DNA of 64,000 nucleotides from Flavobacterium collinsii (GCF_902804485.1 NZ_CADCST010000107.1:35379-99378), one strand, 5' to 3'; shown: positions 45,001 through 54,723, counted from the first letter of the stretch. Notes: generated from the sequence alone by a model not told the origin. Numbers and translations: made by a program.

Positions 45001-45209
45001 GTTGCTTTTGGATTTTTATATAATAACGCTAATTTAGAGTTTTATGATAAATTGTGATAAAAATATTTTAGCAGTAAGTGTTTTTAAGTAAATACTCAGT
45101 ATAAAGTCTAGTTTTATTGGGTTTTCTATAATATAAATTATGATTTAGAAGAGAGATCTAACTTCCTGAATTATATTGCCGGGAATTAAAAGACCAAAGT
45201 GATCCTTAT

Positions 45210-46283
45210 TTATTCGATATTCTTTTCGATATAATTAGAACTCAACAAATACAAAGCTCCCATATATTGGATATGGAATGAAACCAAGTCCCCGACTTTA
45301 TATTTTTGTGTTGAACTCGAAATGTCAATTACTAACATATCCGAACTGGCATCTACAATCGTAATTTCTTTGTCTACTGCTTCCAGATACTGTGGTTGCA
45401 TATCCAGTAATCCAATATCTAGAATAGCTCTTAACGAGGTTCCGCCTAAATCTTCGGTTTCTTGCATGGAGAAAGTATTACCGGCTACATTTTCGCCTAG
45501 TTCACCTGTCGGAATGTCTGGTTTCTCCGTTATTTCAATAATCTCAGCAAATAATTTAAAGACATCACTATGCATGTCCTTTATTGTTTCTCCGGTAAAC
45601 AGATCTTTTCCAAAAAAGAGAGCCTCGCCAATTCTAAAATGATTAACCTCCATTGGGCGGGCATTTTTAAGCAGCAGCGGAATGGCAACAGAGGTGCCGC
45701 CAGAGACCCATGGAATGGCAATATTAAATTTGGCTTCAATTAGCTGTTTGTACAAACTTAATTGTATGAGTTTGTCCTGAGTAGGCATGACTCCGCTAAG
45801 ACAATTTAAGTTTGTGCCAATTCCAAGAATTTCTATGTTAGGTAAACTTAAAATTGTACCATAAAATTCGATAAGATCTTCGCCCATGACACCTTCTCTA
45901 AGATCTCCCATTTCAATCATAATGATGATTTTATGGATCGTGTTTTGTTTTTTCGCTTCTTCAGAAAGCATCTTTATTGTGTAAATCTCGGTATTACAAC
46001 TTACATCGGCGTACTTTACAATATTTGGAATGCTTCTTTTTGCTGGCGGTTTTATATACACCGTCTGGATCGTGGGGTCAAGTGCCTTTATTTTTTTTAA
46101 ATTACTGACCCGCGAATCGTGTATTTGTTTAACTCCTAATGAAATAATTTCTTTCAGGTACAATTTGTTTCCGCATAAAAGCTTGGACACAACTCCCCAT
46201 TGAATATTTTTTGATTCAAAAATTGAGTTTAGGAAATCGTAGTTTTCTTTTAGTTTCTTTCGATATAATTTTAGGAATGCCAT
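45210..46283 (-). CDS. PLP-dependent alanine/ornithine racemase-like enzyme
   Basis: 357 residues. The TIM-barrel N-terminal domain starts MAFLKLYRKKLKENYDFLNS; the PLP lysine is probably K34 in WGVVSKLLCGN. Other landmarks: KIIIMIEMGDLREGVMGEDL, ILGIGTNLNCLSG, WVSGGTSVAIPLLL and MEVNHFRIGEALFFG. This arrangement is that of the alanine/ornithine racemase (Orr/YhfX-like) group, which differs from classical Alr in its C-terminus. Substrate not determined. It follows a GNAT acetyltransferase gene with a gap of 35 bases, so the two likely act together. Confidence 0.82.
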   Translation of the reverse strand: MAFLKLYRKKLKENYDFLNSIFESKNIQWGVVSKLLCGNKLYLKEIISLGVKQIHDSRVSNLKKIKALDPTIQTVYIKPPAKRSIPNIVKYADVSCNTEIYTIKMLSEEAKKQNTIHKIIIMIEMGDLREGVMGEDLIEFYGTILSLPNIEILGIGTNLNCLSGVMPTQDKLIQLSLYKQLIEAKFNIAIPWVSGGTSVAIPLLLKNARPMEVNHFRIGEALFFGKDLFTGETIKDMHSDVFKLFAEIIEITEKPDIPTGELGENVAGNTFSMQETEDLGGTSLRAILDIGLLDMQPQYLEAVDKEITIVDASSDMLVIDISSSTQKYKVGDLVSFHIQYMGALYLLSSNYIEKNIE

Positions 46284-46318
46284 TAGGCTTTGTTTTTGTT
46301 GAATTAATTATTTTGCGT

Positions 46319-46753
46319 TTATTTGATTAGACGCATTTCAAGATATTTGTTTGTAAATCCCAGTTTTTCATACAGTGCTTTGGCCGGATTGTCTGGCTCA
46401 ACATGAAGCGCAATGTTTCCTTCTGCAATAGAAATTGCTTTTTCCATTATTTTTTTTCCGTATCCTTTTCCTCTTTCAGAGTGATCCACGGCGATGTAAA
46501 CCAATATGTTTTCAGGGATATAATCTTTCATTCCGGTATTGTTTAAAACCACGGCGCCAATAATTTTTTCATTGTCTAAACCAATTATAATATTTCCTCC
46601 TTTGTCCGGATTCATTACGTAGGCGATGGCTTTGAGAATATCTTCTATTTTGTCTCCATATTGCTCTAAATGAGTATGTAAAAAATGGGCAATTATTGTT
46701 GGTGTGCAGGTGTCGTCGTGTCCGGAAACCGAATTAATTACTTTAAATTCCAT
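46319..46753 (-). CDS. GNAT family N-acetyltransferase
   Basis: 144 residues, one GNAT domain. The acetyl-CoA motif A is VDHSERGKGYGKKIMEKAIS (residues about 88-107), with a preceding beta4 ILVYIAV and a following PAKALYEKLGFTNKYLEMRL. It is upstream of the racemase-like gene on the same strand, an arrangement suggesting acetylation of an amino acid or of a racemised product. Substrate unknown. Confidence 0.82.
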   Translation of the reverse strand: MEFKVINSVSGHDDTCTPTIIAHFLHTHLEQYGDKIEDILKAIAYVMNPDKGGNIIIGLDNEKIIGAVVLNNTGMKDYIPENILVYIAVDHSERGKGYGKKIMEKAISIAEGNIALHVEPDNPAKALYEKLGFTNKYLEMRLIK

Positions 46754-46768
46754 TGTTAAAATTTTAGA

Positions 46769-46990
46769 TTATTTATGCTGATAGTGAATTTTCAGCCCTT
46801 GTACAGATGCAAAATCAATTGCAGTAAGATTCCGTGAATTAGAAATCGAAATTATCGACCGATATGCGATGATATTTTCGCAAGGTAAGCATAAATACTG
46901 GTTTACTTCTAACCGGATGAAGCCTTTTTGTTTTTTCGGAGTTTTTAAAAACGATACTTCTAAATTATTAAAATAATATTTTGTACTATT
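46769..46990 (-). other. Open frame without start codon upstream of the GNAT gene
   Basis: The 296-base gap between the divergent GNAT and yifB genes contains a minus-strand frame open for about 73 codons (…KGFIRLEVNQYLCLPCENII… and ending LKIHYQHK) with no ATG, and a plus-strand frame open for part of it. It could be a gene remnant. Evidence is thin, since both strands are open here. Confidence 0.25.
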
Positions 46991-47049
46991 TTAACTATTA
47001 AATATGAAAGTTTTTCATTAGATTTAGAAACATTTAATGAATAGGAATT

Positions 47050-48585
47050 ATGCTAGTAAAAGTTTATGGAAGTGCCGTTTTTGGAGTAGAAGCAACTACA
47101 ATTACAGTAGAGGTACATATGGATAAAGGGATTGGTTATCACTTAGTTGGGTTGCCAGATAATGCGATAAAGGAAAGCAGTTATCGAATTGCCGCTGCGC
47201 TTAAGAACAATGGATTGAATTTTCCGGGTAAAAAAATAACAATTAATATGGCTCCCGCCGACCTGCGAAAAGAAGGTTCTGCTTACGATTTGACTTTGGC
47301 AATGGGAATTTTGGTGGCTTCAGATCAGCTAAAAGCGCCTGAGATTGAAAGATACATTATTATGGGAGAACTTTCTTTAGATGGAAGTTTACAACCCATT
47401 CGGGGAGCATTGCCTATCGCAATAAAAGCAAAAGAAGAAGGGTATAAAGGTTTTTTTCTACCCATTCAAAATGTGAAAGAAGCTGCTATAGTTACAGGAC
47501 TGGAGGTTTACGGTGTTGAAAAACTTCAAGATGTTATCGATTTTTTTAACGGAAGAGGAACGCTTGAACCTACTATTATTGATACTCGTACCGAATTTTA
47601 TAAAACTCTGGATTTTCCTGAATTTGATTTTTCGGATGTTCGTGGGCAGGAAAGTATAAAACGTTGTATGGAGATTGCTGCGGCCGGTGGTCACAATATT
47701 ATTTTAATTGGTCCGCCTGGAGCCGGAAAAACCATGCTGGCGAAGAGAGTACCCAGTATTTTGCCTCCTATGACTTTACGTGAAGCTCTCGAAACAACAA
47801 AAATTCACAGTGTTGCAGGAAAGTTAAAAGAAGTAGGGTTAATGAATCAAAGGCCTTTTCGAAGCCCGCACCACACTATTTCGAATGTTGCCCTTGTTGG
47901 AGGAGGAAGTTATCCGCAACCCGGAGAAATTTCGATGGCTCATAATGGCGTTTTATTTTTAGATGAATTACCGGAGTTTAAGCGCGACGTTTTGGAAGTA
48001 ATGCGTCAGCCGCTTGAAGATCGGGAAGTTACGATTTCACGTGCTAAATTTACGGTAACTTATCCTTCTTCGTTTATGCTTGTGGCGAGTATGAATCCGA
48101 GTCCAAGTGGTTTTTTTAACGATCCCACTATGCCTAATACTTCTTCACCACATGAGATGCACCGTTATTTGAGTAAGATATCAGGGCCATTACTGGATAG
48201 AATTGATATTCATATTGAAGTCACCCCCGTTCCTTTTGAAAAACTGGCCGATGATCGAAAAGCCGAGAGTAGTGTTGAGATCCGTAAACGGGTCACTGCC
48301 GCACGAGAAATTCAAACCAAACGTTTTGAAACGATGGAAAATGTGCATTACAATGCGCAAATGAGCAGTAAACTCATTCGGGAGTTTTGTGCTCTCGATG
48401 ATCAGTCAAAAGAGTTGCTTAAAACGGCTATGGAACGATTGAATCTGTCTGCCCGGGCTTACGATAGAATTTTGAAAGTGGCCCGAACTATAGCCGATTT
48501 AGAGGTGGCACCTCATGTAATATCACAGCATATTGCCGAAGCGATTCAGTACCGAAGTTTGGATCGTGATGGCTGGCTGGGATAG
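47050..48585 (+). CDS. YifB/ComM family Mg chelatase-like AAA ATPase
   Basis: 511 residues. The N-terminal Lon-like ChlI domain (about 20-180) has VHMDKGIGYHLVGLPDNAIK and ITINMAPADLRKEGSAYDL. The AAA+ module begins near 190 with DFPEFDFSDVRGQESIKR; Walker A is IGPPGAGKTMLAKR (about 220-233) and Walker B is GVLFLDELPEFKRDVLEVMR. The C-terminal Mg-chelatase subunit C-like domain ends YRSLDRDGWLG. In other bacteria ComM is a hexameric helicase that helps branch migration during natural transformation; the same role here is inference. Isolated gene, starting at ATG 47050. Confidence 0.95.
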   Translation: MLVKVYGSAVFGVEATTITVEVHMDKGIGYHLVGLPDNAIKESSYRIAAALKNNGLNFPGKKITINMAPADLRKEGSAYDLTLAMGILVASDQLKAPEIERYIIMGELSLDGSLQPIRGALPIAIKAKEEGYKGFFLPIQNVKEAAIVTGLEVYGVEKLQDVIDFFNGRGTLEPTIIDTRTEFYKTLDFPEFDFSDVRGQESIKRCMEIAAAGGHNIILIGPPGAGKTMLAKRVPSILPPMTLREALETTKIHSVAGKLKEVGLMNQRPFRSPHHTISNVALVGGGSYPQPGEISMAHNGVLFLDELPEFKRDVLEVMRQPLEDREVTISRAKFTVTYPSSFMLVASMNPSPSGFFNDPTMPNTSSPHEMHRYLSKISGPLLDRIDIHIEVTPVPFEKLADDRKAESSVEIRKRVTAAREIQTKRFETMENVHYNAQMSSKLIREFCALDDQSKELLKTAMERLNLSARAYDRILKVARTIADLEVAPHVISQHIAEAIQYRSLDRDGWLG

Positions 48586-48656
48586 AATTTTAGATTGGAA
48601 ATGCTCAAAAAGAAGGGAATAATAAGAGGAACTATTTCTGAATTTTACAGTTTAAC

Positions 48657-49025
48657 TTATTCAAATTTTAAACTTGTATTTTTTGACATAAGGTACGAAG
48701 TAAGTTTTCGTATTTTCCCTTTTTCCATCTCAAAAACATCACAGAAAACGGCATCCAGTTTATTGCCGTTTTTCATGTTTCCCTGAACGGCACCTTCGGC
48801 AATAACGATATCATTTTCTTCAATCAGTTTTGTAATTTGAATGGTGGGACTGCCTGTAAAATTGTCGTTTTCAATTTCTTTATCAAAAGCCTCTTTACCA
48901 ACATGCTGATAAATTCCGGGCATTTCCCAAATGACATCATCAGTAAGACAATCTAAAATACGTTTGTGGTCACTTACTCTAAAAGCGTCCATATATTCGG
49001 TTACAGTTTGTTTATTTGGTGTCAT
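48657..49025 (-). CDS. Nuclear transport factor 2-like (SnoaL) protein
   Basis: 122 residues, one NTF2-like cone fold: MTPNKQTVTEYMDAFRVSDH, LDCLTDDVIWEMPG, GKEAFDKEIENDNF and the strand-rich second half (IVIAEGAVQGNMKNGN, FCDVFEMEKGKIRKLTSYL). The family includes isomerases, hydrolases and many proteins of unknown function; nothing here picks one. Convergent with yifB, cytoplasmic. Confidence 0.8.
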   Translation of the reverse strand: MTPNKQTVTEYMDAFRVSDHKRILDCLTDDVIWEMPGIYQHVGKEAFDKEIENDNFTGSPTIQITKLIEENDIVIAEGAVQGNMKNGNKLDAVFCDVFEMEKGKIRKLTSYLMSKNTSLKFE

Positions 49026-49084
49026 ATCTTAAGGATTATGATGTTAAAAACGATTTTTAGACTAGTATTTAGAGCAATATAAAA

Positions 49085-49771
49085 TTACTGTTTTTTGGAA
49101 ACATTCCAAAAGCTGATTTTTCTTCTTGTCATAAAACCTAGTTTTTCATATAAGCCAATAGCGCCAATATTACTTTCGACAACATGTAAAAAAGGAATTT
49201 TGTTTTCGTCTAAAATTCGATTTACAACATGCGTAATCAATTGTTTAGCGTAACCTTTCCCTGTGTGATCGGGATGTGTGATAATGGCACTGACTTCTGT
49301 AAAATCATTCATTTTCATGCGTTCACCTGTGACTGCGATCAATTGGTTTCCCTTAAAAATTCCGTAATAATTGCCTAATAAAGGAGTTTTGGTTTTAAAA
49401 TATCCCGGCTGAACTAAATTAACCAAGTGTAGTAATTCGGCATTATGATTTTCGGTAAGTTTGGCGATTTTAGTATCGCCTGTAAGTTGCATTTTGTCGT
49501 GAACAACCATTTGCAGACAAACCAGTTCTTTAGTTATTTCTAAAGAATCTGGGATTTCAGGTTTTTCACCTACTATAAAAAAAGAATCCGTTAAAGCAGC
49601 ATATTGTTTTCCGGCTTTTAAAGTGCTTTCAGGATTTACAAAACCTCCAAACGGACAATACTCCGGATCGTAAAATTTAGTACCATCATAATCAAGGGCA
49701 AATGCGGAATGACTTTCGGATAAGGAATACCAAACCGGATTGTCTAATTTATTTGGGTCTTTATTTTCCAT
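49085..49771 (-). CDS. GNAT family N-acetyltransferase (FR47-like)
   Basis: 228 residues. The C-terminal acetyltransferase domain (about 125-225) has VSAIITHPDHTGKGYAKQLI as motif A and FLHVVESNIGAIGLYEKLGF as the closing segment. The N-terminal 120 residues (NPVWYSLSESHSAFALDYDG, DPEYCPFGGF) follow the pattern of larger FR47-like acetyltransferases of Bacteroidota. Substrate unknown. It is separated from the esterase gene by 44 bases and may share its operon. Confidence 0.85.
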   Translation of the reverse strand: MENKDPNKLDNPVWYSLSESHSAFALDYDGTKFYDPEYCPFGGFVNPESTLKAGKQYAALTDSFFIVGEKPEIPDSLEITKELVCLQMVVHDKMQLTGDTKIAKLTENHNAELLHLVNLVQPGYFKTKTPLLGNYYGIFKGNQLIAVTGERMKMNDFTEVSAIITHPDHTGKGYAKQLITHVVNRILDENKIPFLHVVESNIGAIGLYEKLGFMTRRKISFWNVSKKQ

Positions 49772-49815
49772 TAGTTTAAAAAAAATATTTTTTTGGGTCG
49801 TGCTATATTTGGTTT

Positions 49816-50688
49816 TTATTCTTTCTCTTTTATAGGATAGAAAAAACGAAACGAATTAGAAGCTGCCGGATGCAAAATAGTAGCATGATTTTCCTGTGGT
49901 AGATAGTCAAAATAGACTTTTATGTTTTTGCTTTTTGAAGCTTTAATTTTCTCAGCCAGTAAATTGGCATCTACTTCCATTACTCTTGGAATTTCAGTTG
50001 GTGTAAGTCCTTCTTTTCCGACCGCAATATAAATATCTGTCTGCGGACTGAAATTTTCCTGAAAAATGGCGCTATCGAGATTTAGTATGGAACCATTATT
50101 CCACCAAATACTTGGACTTACAATAACATATTTATTAAAAAGTGTCGGTTTTGTTAGTAGAATTTCAGTTCCTATTAATCCTCCCAATGATTGTCCCATA
50201 AGGGTTTTAGAAGCATTGGTCTTGTATTTTTTTTCGATGAATGGCTGTAATTCTTTTTCGATAAAAGCAATGAATTTATCAGAATGACCTGAAGTTGAAA
50301 ACCTTTTTTGATCTTTTTCGATAGTTGTCGGGAATGTAAAGTCTCTTCTTCTGTCGACAGTCGCAATTCCCACAACAATTGATTTGGGAACCTGATTGAT
50401 CCATTCAAAACTATTAAACTGTACCAGGCCGGCGATATGAATAAAATCTTCATCAGCTGACCCGTCTAATAAATAAATCACCGGATATTTTGTCGCATCT
50501 TCAGCTTTGTAACCGTCCGGAAGATAGATATTCAGGATTCTTTTTTCTCCTAATTCCTTCGATTGAATCTCATCGATAACACCTAATACAAATGGTTTTC
50601 CGGTTTCTGTTGGTTTTGTTTTATTGGTTTGGCAAAAGATACAAGTTGTAGAAAGGAATAAAAGGGCAAGGATAAAAAATTTGTTCAT
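49816..50688 (-). CDS. Exported alpha/beta hydrolase (esterase D/enterochelin esterase-like)
   Basis: 290 residues from the ATG at 50688 (MNKFFILALLFLSTTCIFCQ, signal peptide). The more distal ATG at 50718 would put ten unlikely residues before the signal. The fold shows YPVIYLLDGSADEDFIH, WINQVPKSIVVGIATVDRRR, the nucleophile elbow LMGQSLGGLIGTE with the catalytic Ser, and the late YLPQENHATILHPA with the catalytic His. This is the putative esterase group that contains siderophore esterases such as IroE and others. Likely periplasmic. Confidence 0.85.
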   Translation of the reverse strand: MNKFFILALLFLSTTCIFCQTNKTKPTETGKPFVLGVIDEIQSKELGEKRILNIYLPDGYKAEDATKYPVIYLLDGSADEDFIHIAGLVQFNSFEWINQVPKSIVVGIATVDRRRDFTFPTTIEKDQKRFSTSGHSDKFIAFIEKELQPFIEKKYKTNASKTLMGQSLGGLIGTEILLTKPTLFNKYVIVSPSIWWNNGSILNLDSAIFQENFSPQTDIYIAVGKEGLTPTEIPRVMEVDANLLAEKIKASKSKNIKVYFDYLPQENHATILHPAASNSFRFFYPIKEKE

Positions 50689-50825
50689 TATTGTAGTATT
50701 TAGTGGCAATGGGATCAAATGTTATTGAGTGATAAAGGAAAGTTATATCGAACGAAAATACAAATTTATGGCATTCTAAAATCGTAATAGGGGAGGAAAA
50801 TATTCTTAAAAAGCAACTATAAATT

Positions 50826-50860
50826 AAATCCCTTTCATCAAACAACGAAAGGGATTTATT
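50826..50860. terminator. Terminator of the 50886 gene
   Basis: AAATCCCTTTC / GAAAGGGATTT with a ten-base loop, T-rich on both sides. It lies between two minus-strand genes, ending the beta-barrel gene. Confidence 0.8.
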
Positions 50861-50885
50861 AAGCGTTTAATTTTATTAAAATGCT

Positions 50886-52115
50886 TTAGAAAAAGGAATA
50901 TCCTACTATCACTGAAGCAGTTGTAAATGAAGAATTCCATGAAAGATATTCATTTAGAATAGATCTGCCGATCTGGTATCTAAATTCTACACTGTACTTG
51001 TCAAGAAGTTTCCCCCCAACTCCTAATACGACGCCGTTACCGGATTTAATATCCAAAGTGCTAATTTTCGATCCGTCTTTTCTGGTGAATTCTATTTTTG
51101 AATTTAAAGCAAAATCGAATACAAATGATGCATTCGCAAAAATTTTAAAATCATTTTTAAGAAAAAAGTAATGCCTAATTCCTATTGGAAGTTCAATTGA
51201 ACTGTAATCGACTTTTACGTTTACTTCACCACCTACCAAATTTGAGGTTTGTTTAGATTTTTCACCACTATAGTATTGATAAGTTGGTTCTCCAATTATT
51301 GCCCATTTATTTCTATTAAAGGGTAAAATAAACTCTGCTTCGATACCCACACTCAGATTTGTTTTAGAATCAAATTTAAAATCATAATAATCGACAGCCG
51401 GGTTATTTATGGATAGAGAACTGCTGTTTAATCGTGGTCTGACGGTTAGATTGAACAAATCCTTTTTTTCTTTTGTTTCAAATTCGACAAAATGAGTATC
51501 GCTACATTTGTTGTATTTAATGAAAAACTTCAAGAGTTGATTGTGAGTGTAACCCAGATTTTCGTATTCTTTTTGAAGTATGTTATCGCATTTTAGGTCA
51601 ATAAAAAGCTGCTCTCTGAAGTAATTATTTTTAGCAATAAATGAATTTGAGTTAACCAAGTAATTTTTGAATATCAACTGTTTTATTTGCGAATCATCTT
51701 TCTTATAAAAGAAATATGTTGAAGACTCATCTCTATACAAGTAAAGAGAGGCCTTTCCTTCAATTAGAACTTTTAAGAATAAAGTTTGTTCTTTAAAAAG
51801 GGGGTCTTTATCCGTACTCATATTTTCAATTTGTTTTGAAGAACGGTCTATTTTGACTAAAGTTTTGATGTATTTGCTTTGTCCTATGATTGTAAATTCT
51901 TTTACAGCTTTAAGGTCTGCCGTAAGAATGTCTTTGTTTTCAGGGAGTTGGTATCTGAAACTGTTTGGGGCGTTTTTCCAATCCAGATTTTCAATTAAGC
52001 AATTTATCTTTTGATTGTTCTCATTGATGAAGTAACCGTTTTCAAAAGCGACTTGAGAATAGCTGTTTAGGGCTGCCATAAAGGCTGTTACAAGAAATAA
52101 GATTTGTTTTTTCAT
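50886..52115 (-). CDS. Secreted protein with C-terminal outer-membrane beta-barrel
   Basis: 409 residues with a signal peptide (MKKQILFLVTAFMAALNSYS). The first half has the RxxG-less pattern FENGYFINENNQKINCLIEN, LDWKNAPNSFRYQL, common to a Flavobacteriia family often found with outer membrane beta-barrels. From about residue 215 amphipathic strands appear (FNLTVRPRLNSSSLSI, NLSVGIEAEFILPFNRN, LPIGIRHYFFLKNDFKIF, YSVEFRYQIGRSIL) ending in the terminal aromatic GYSFF, as expected of a PorT/OmpW-like barrel of about eight strands. Function unknown. Confidence 0.78.
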   Translation of the reverse strand: MKKQILFLVTAFMAALNSYSQVAFENGYFINENNQKINCLIENLDWKNAPNSFRYQLPENKDILTADLKAVKEFTIIGQSKYIKTLVKIDRSSKQIENMSTDKDPLFKEQTLFLKVLIEGKASLYLYRDESSTYFFYKKDDSQIKQLIFKNYLVNSNSFIAKNNYFREQLFIDLKCDNILQKEYENLGYTHNQLLKFFIKYNKCSDTHFVEFETKEKKDLFNLTVRPRLNSSSLSINNPAVDYYDFKFDSKTNLSVGIEAEFILPFNRNKWAIIGEPTYQYYSGEKSKQTSNLVGGEVNVKVDYSSIELPIGIRHYFFLKNDFKIFANASFVFDFALNSKIEFTRKDGSKISTLDIKSGNGVVLGVGGKLLDKYSVEFRYQIGRSILNEYLSWNSSFTTASVIVGYSFF

Positions 52116-52405
52116 TAAAGTTTGGTTGTTGTATAATTGATTTTAATAGAGTTATTTTTTAATGATAATTAGGAATTTATTAAATAAATTTTGATAAAAA
52201 ATGTTTTGATATTTTTTTTTGACGCTAAATATAAGGCATTAAAATGGCATTATAGTACGTGAAACCGTAAGCTCCTTAATTGATGCTGAAAAATAGCATA
52301 AGGATTGCTTTCAGATTGTGGATCTGTGCGTTAAGATAAGTGAAGCGGAATTTTTAGGGTAAAGTTAATGGTCTCAAAAAAGAGCTTGAGTATGAAGTAG
52401 AACTG

Positions 52406-53002
52406 TTACTTTACTTCGGTTCCTTCAAATTTTATTCGAGTGTCGTTTACATGAACCAATTCGTCAAGTTCGTAGATGTTTTTATAGCCGTAGCCATAAA
52501 GGTTAATATGTGTAGGAATGTTCAGCGCTAACATGACAGGTTTTCTATTGCCTAAAATCTGAGACTCAGGGGCACTTTTAGGAATAGCCATTTTTGAAGC
52601 AAAATCTATTGGGTCACCATTAAAATTGTTGTTGCAGTAAATCAATATTCGGGTGTTAGGATCAGGAATTAATTGATGAAGATTTTCTTGTGTAAAGTCG
52701 GTAAAATCAAGGTGAATAGCCCCTTTTAAATGTTTTCGGTTATAACGAAAGTCAGAACGCGTGTCCAGAATAATGGTATTGTCTTCCTGACTCATTTTAA
52801 GAAAAAGGTCAAGACTCACCAAATGATTTGCTCTTGCCTTTTCGACTTCGGTAACAAGATTTTTAAAATCGTCGTAATCAACTAATGCTTTTGGATAAGA
52901 TTGCTGCTTTGTCATAACGGTAGAAGTTTTGGTTGTCTGCGATTGAGTAACACAGCCTGTGAAACAAAATGATACTAAAAATAGAATTGTTACTTTTTTC
53001 AT
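52406..53002 (-). CDS. Rhodanese-like domain lipoprotein
   Basis: 198 residues. Lipoprotein signal FLVSFCFTGCVTQ (lipobox FTGC, Cys about 17). A rhodanese domain follows (about 50-180) with TIILDTRSDFRYNRKHLKGA and the active-site loop RILIYCNNNFNGDP, where the catalytic Cys is in YCNNN. Sulfurtransferases with an outer-membrane or periplasmic lipid anchor are uncommon but occur in Bacteroidota. Partner unknown. A 290-base gap without features separates it from the 50886 gene. Confidence 0.82.
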   Translation of the reverse strand: MKKVTILFLVSFCFTGCVTQSQTTKTSTVMTKQQSYPKALVDYDDFKNLVTEVEKARANHLVSLDLFLKMSQEDNTIILDTRSDFRYNRKHLKGAIHLDFTDFTQENLHQLIPDPNTRILIYCNNNFNGDPIDFASKMAIPKSAPESQILGNRKPVMLALNIPTHINLYGYGYKNIYELDELVHVNDTRIKFEGTEVK

Positions 53003-53098
53003 TTGATATCAAATTTATAGTTTAGTAAAAGTACTATTAGCGGCGAACAATATTATATCGACAATTTTTTGGGTGTCACATCCTAAATAATGGAAAAA

Positions 53099-53497
53099 TC
53101 AGATTTCAAGAATTTCTGCTGCAAAAGGATTGTCGACCAGCCATAACCAAATTCCGTTGTCGTTGCGTTGCATCAAACAACTTGTTGCACCGCTCATTTC
53201 AATAGGATCTCCATCGGGTGTTTTGGCTTTCATCGACCATTTATCAATCCAAACTGCCTGATCGCCCACAATTGTTGCTTTGTGTTTGCTACCTTTTATT
53301 TCAGGTTTCCAGTTGCAGAGGTGTAGCATGGCTTTTTCGATATTTTCTAAACCTTTAATTTCAGATCCGTCTCTGTCAATATATACAGCTTCTTTATCAA
53401 AGCAACTTAAAGCTCCATGTAGATCTCCATTCAAAATACAGCTGCGAAAATACTTTACGGCGCCTTCAGGAGTGGTTCGATCGAATTTTTCTATCAT
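53099..53497 (-). CDS. NTF2-like/SnoaL family protein
   Basis: 132 residues, cytoplasmic: TPEGAVKYFRSCILNGDLHG, CFDKEAVYIDRDGSEIKG, KATIVGDQAVWIDKWSMKAK, closing NGIWLWLVDNPFAAEIL. This is a DUF4440/SnoaL-like cone fold. No catalytic residue assignment is possible. It is one of two NTF2-like proteins in this part of the window and is not closely related to the one at 48657. Confidence 0.8.
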   Translation of the reverse strand: MIEKFDRTTPEGAVKYFRSCILNGDLHGALSCFDKEAVYIDRDGSEIKGLENIEKAMLHLCNWKPEIKGSKHKATIVGDQAVWIDKWSMKAKTPDGDPIEMSGATSCLMQRNDNGIWLWLVDNPFAAEILEI

Positions 53498-53535
53498 TGT
53501 TTTTTTACTTAGCTTTATTTCTGACTGTTACCAAT

Positions 53536-54723
53536 TTATCTTCTGAATTTATTTCTAACGATAATATCTTTCAATCTGGCTTTTAGATCTTCTCCTGTAT
53601 CAAACACCATTTGTTCGTTGTTTGGGAATGGGACCACGCGTTTGTTGAAATAGCTGATGTAACTATCTTCACAGGCATTTCTGTCCCCTTTATAGGTAGA
53701 GTAAATATTCTCAAAAATAAATTCGCTGCTTATAGGAAAGGACTGAAGTAACTGGTTTGTTCTTGAATCAACATAATCGACTTTTGCCGTAACCTGGCAA
53801 GATTTAAATTGTCTGAACTCGTATACATTTGCACGTAGCATTCTGTAATTGTCTACTTTTATTTCTTTGCCCAGGCTGTCTTTAACAGGTCTTCCTCGGC
53901 TGTCCAGAAGCGTTTTTACACCGTCTTTGATTTGTCTTTCTTTGATGAATTCTTTTTCTTTGATTTGCTCAGGCGAAATATTAATCTGCACGAAGTTTAC
54001 AATCAAACTATAATCGTAAACGACTCCTTTTTGTCTTAGGCTATGATAAACAGTCCATTTATCATTTAGTCCGTAGGTTTTAATATCCAGCAAATCATCC
54101 TGAAGCTGTTTCGGAATGACCATATTGGTTTCATTTGTAGCATAAACATCTACAAAATCGGTTCCTTTAAACTGTGCATCGTCCATCAGTTTTTTGGTGT
54201 TTTTGTAGTTTGGACTAATACTTTCCAAATAGAAAAAATCATCGTAGGCTTTTCTAAAATCCAGTTTGTTATTTGATTTCAAAAGTGCAGAAGCATTTTC
54301 ATACAAATATCTCGACAATGCAATTTTGCTGCTTATGATCTGATTCGTATAGTTATCAAACTGGAATGTGGCGCTTCTTCCTTGTTTCAACAGTTGCAGA
54401 GGCAATAATGGTCTAATTTTCTCCTGACGATTGTTCAACTGCATGTAGGTATTGTAAGTGCGTTCGGCATTTATCGGATTTGCTTCTTTTATTATTAGCT
54501 CCAAATTACGCAAGTCTCTGTCTTTGGCTTTTGCGAAAGCCTCTTCCAGCAAATACACGTAATCTTGTTTTCCTTTAGAATCTTTTTTAGTTCGTAAAGC
54601 TTCGACCGCACGGTCTATAGCTCCATCGTAATTTCCATCGCTGAGCATGGACTGAGTAGTTTTTACACCACAGGATGACAGTGCTAAAAATAATATTGAA
54701 AATAGAAGCGTAATTTTTTGCAT
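53536..54723 (-). CDS. Lipoprotein with N-terminal TPR-like helices
   Basis: 395 residues. Signal with lipobox ALSSCGVKTT (Cys 18), so an outer-membrane or periplasmic lipoprotein. N-terminal helical repeats (about 25-200: LSDGNYDGAIDRAVEALRTK, DRDLRNLELIIKEANP, NNKLDFRKAYDDFFYLESIS) lead to a beta-rich C-terminal part (about 230-390) with DFVDVYATNETN, VTAKVDYVDSRTNQLL and ISSEFIFENIYSTYKGDRNA. I know similar lipoproteins from other Flavobacteria but no assigned function. Next in line is a DinB-like gene. Confidence 0.75.
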   Translation of the reverse strand: MQKITLLFSILFLALSSCGVKTTQSMLSDGNYDGAIDRAVEALRTKKDSKGKQDYVYLLEEAFAKAKDRDLRNLELIIKEANPINAERTYNTYMQLNNRQEKIRPLLPLQLLKQGRSATFQFDNYTNQIISSKIALSRYLYENASALLKSNNKLDFRKAYDDFFYLESISPNYKNTKKLMDDAQFKGTDFVDVYATNETNMVIPKQLQDDLLDIKTYGLNDKWTVYHSLRQKGVVYDYSLIVNFVQINISPEQIKEKEFIKERQIKDGVKTLLDSRGRPVKDSLGKEIKVDNYRMLRANVYEFRQFKSCQVTAKVDYVDSRTNQLLQSFPISSEFIFENIYSTYKGDRNACEDSYISYFNKRVVPFPNNEQMVFDTGEDLKARLKDIIVRNKFRR

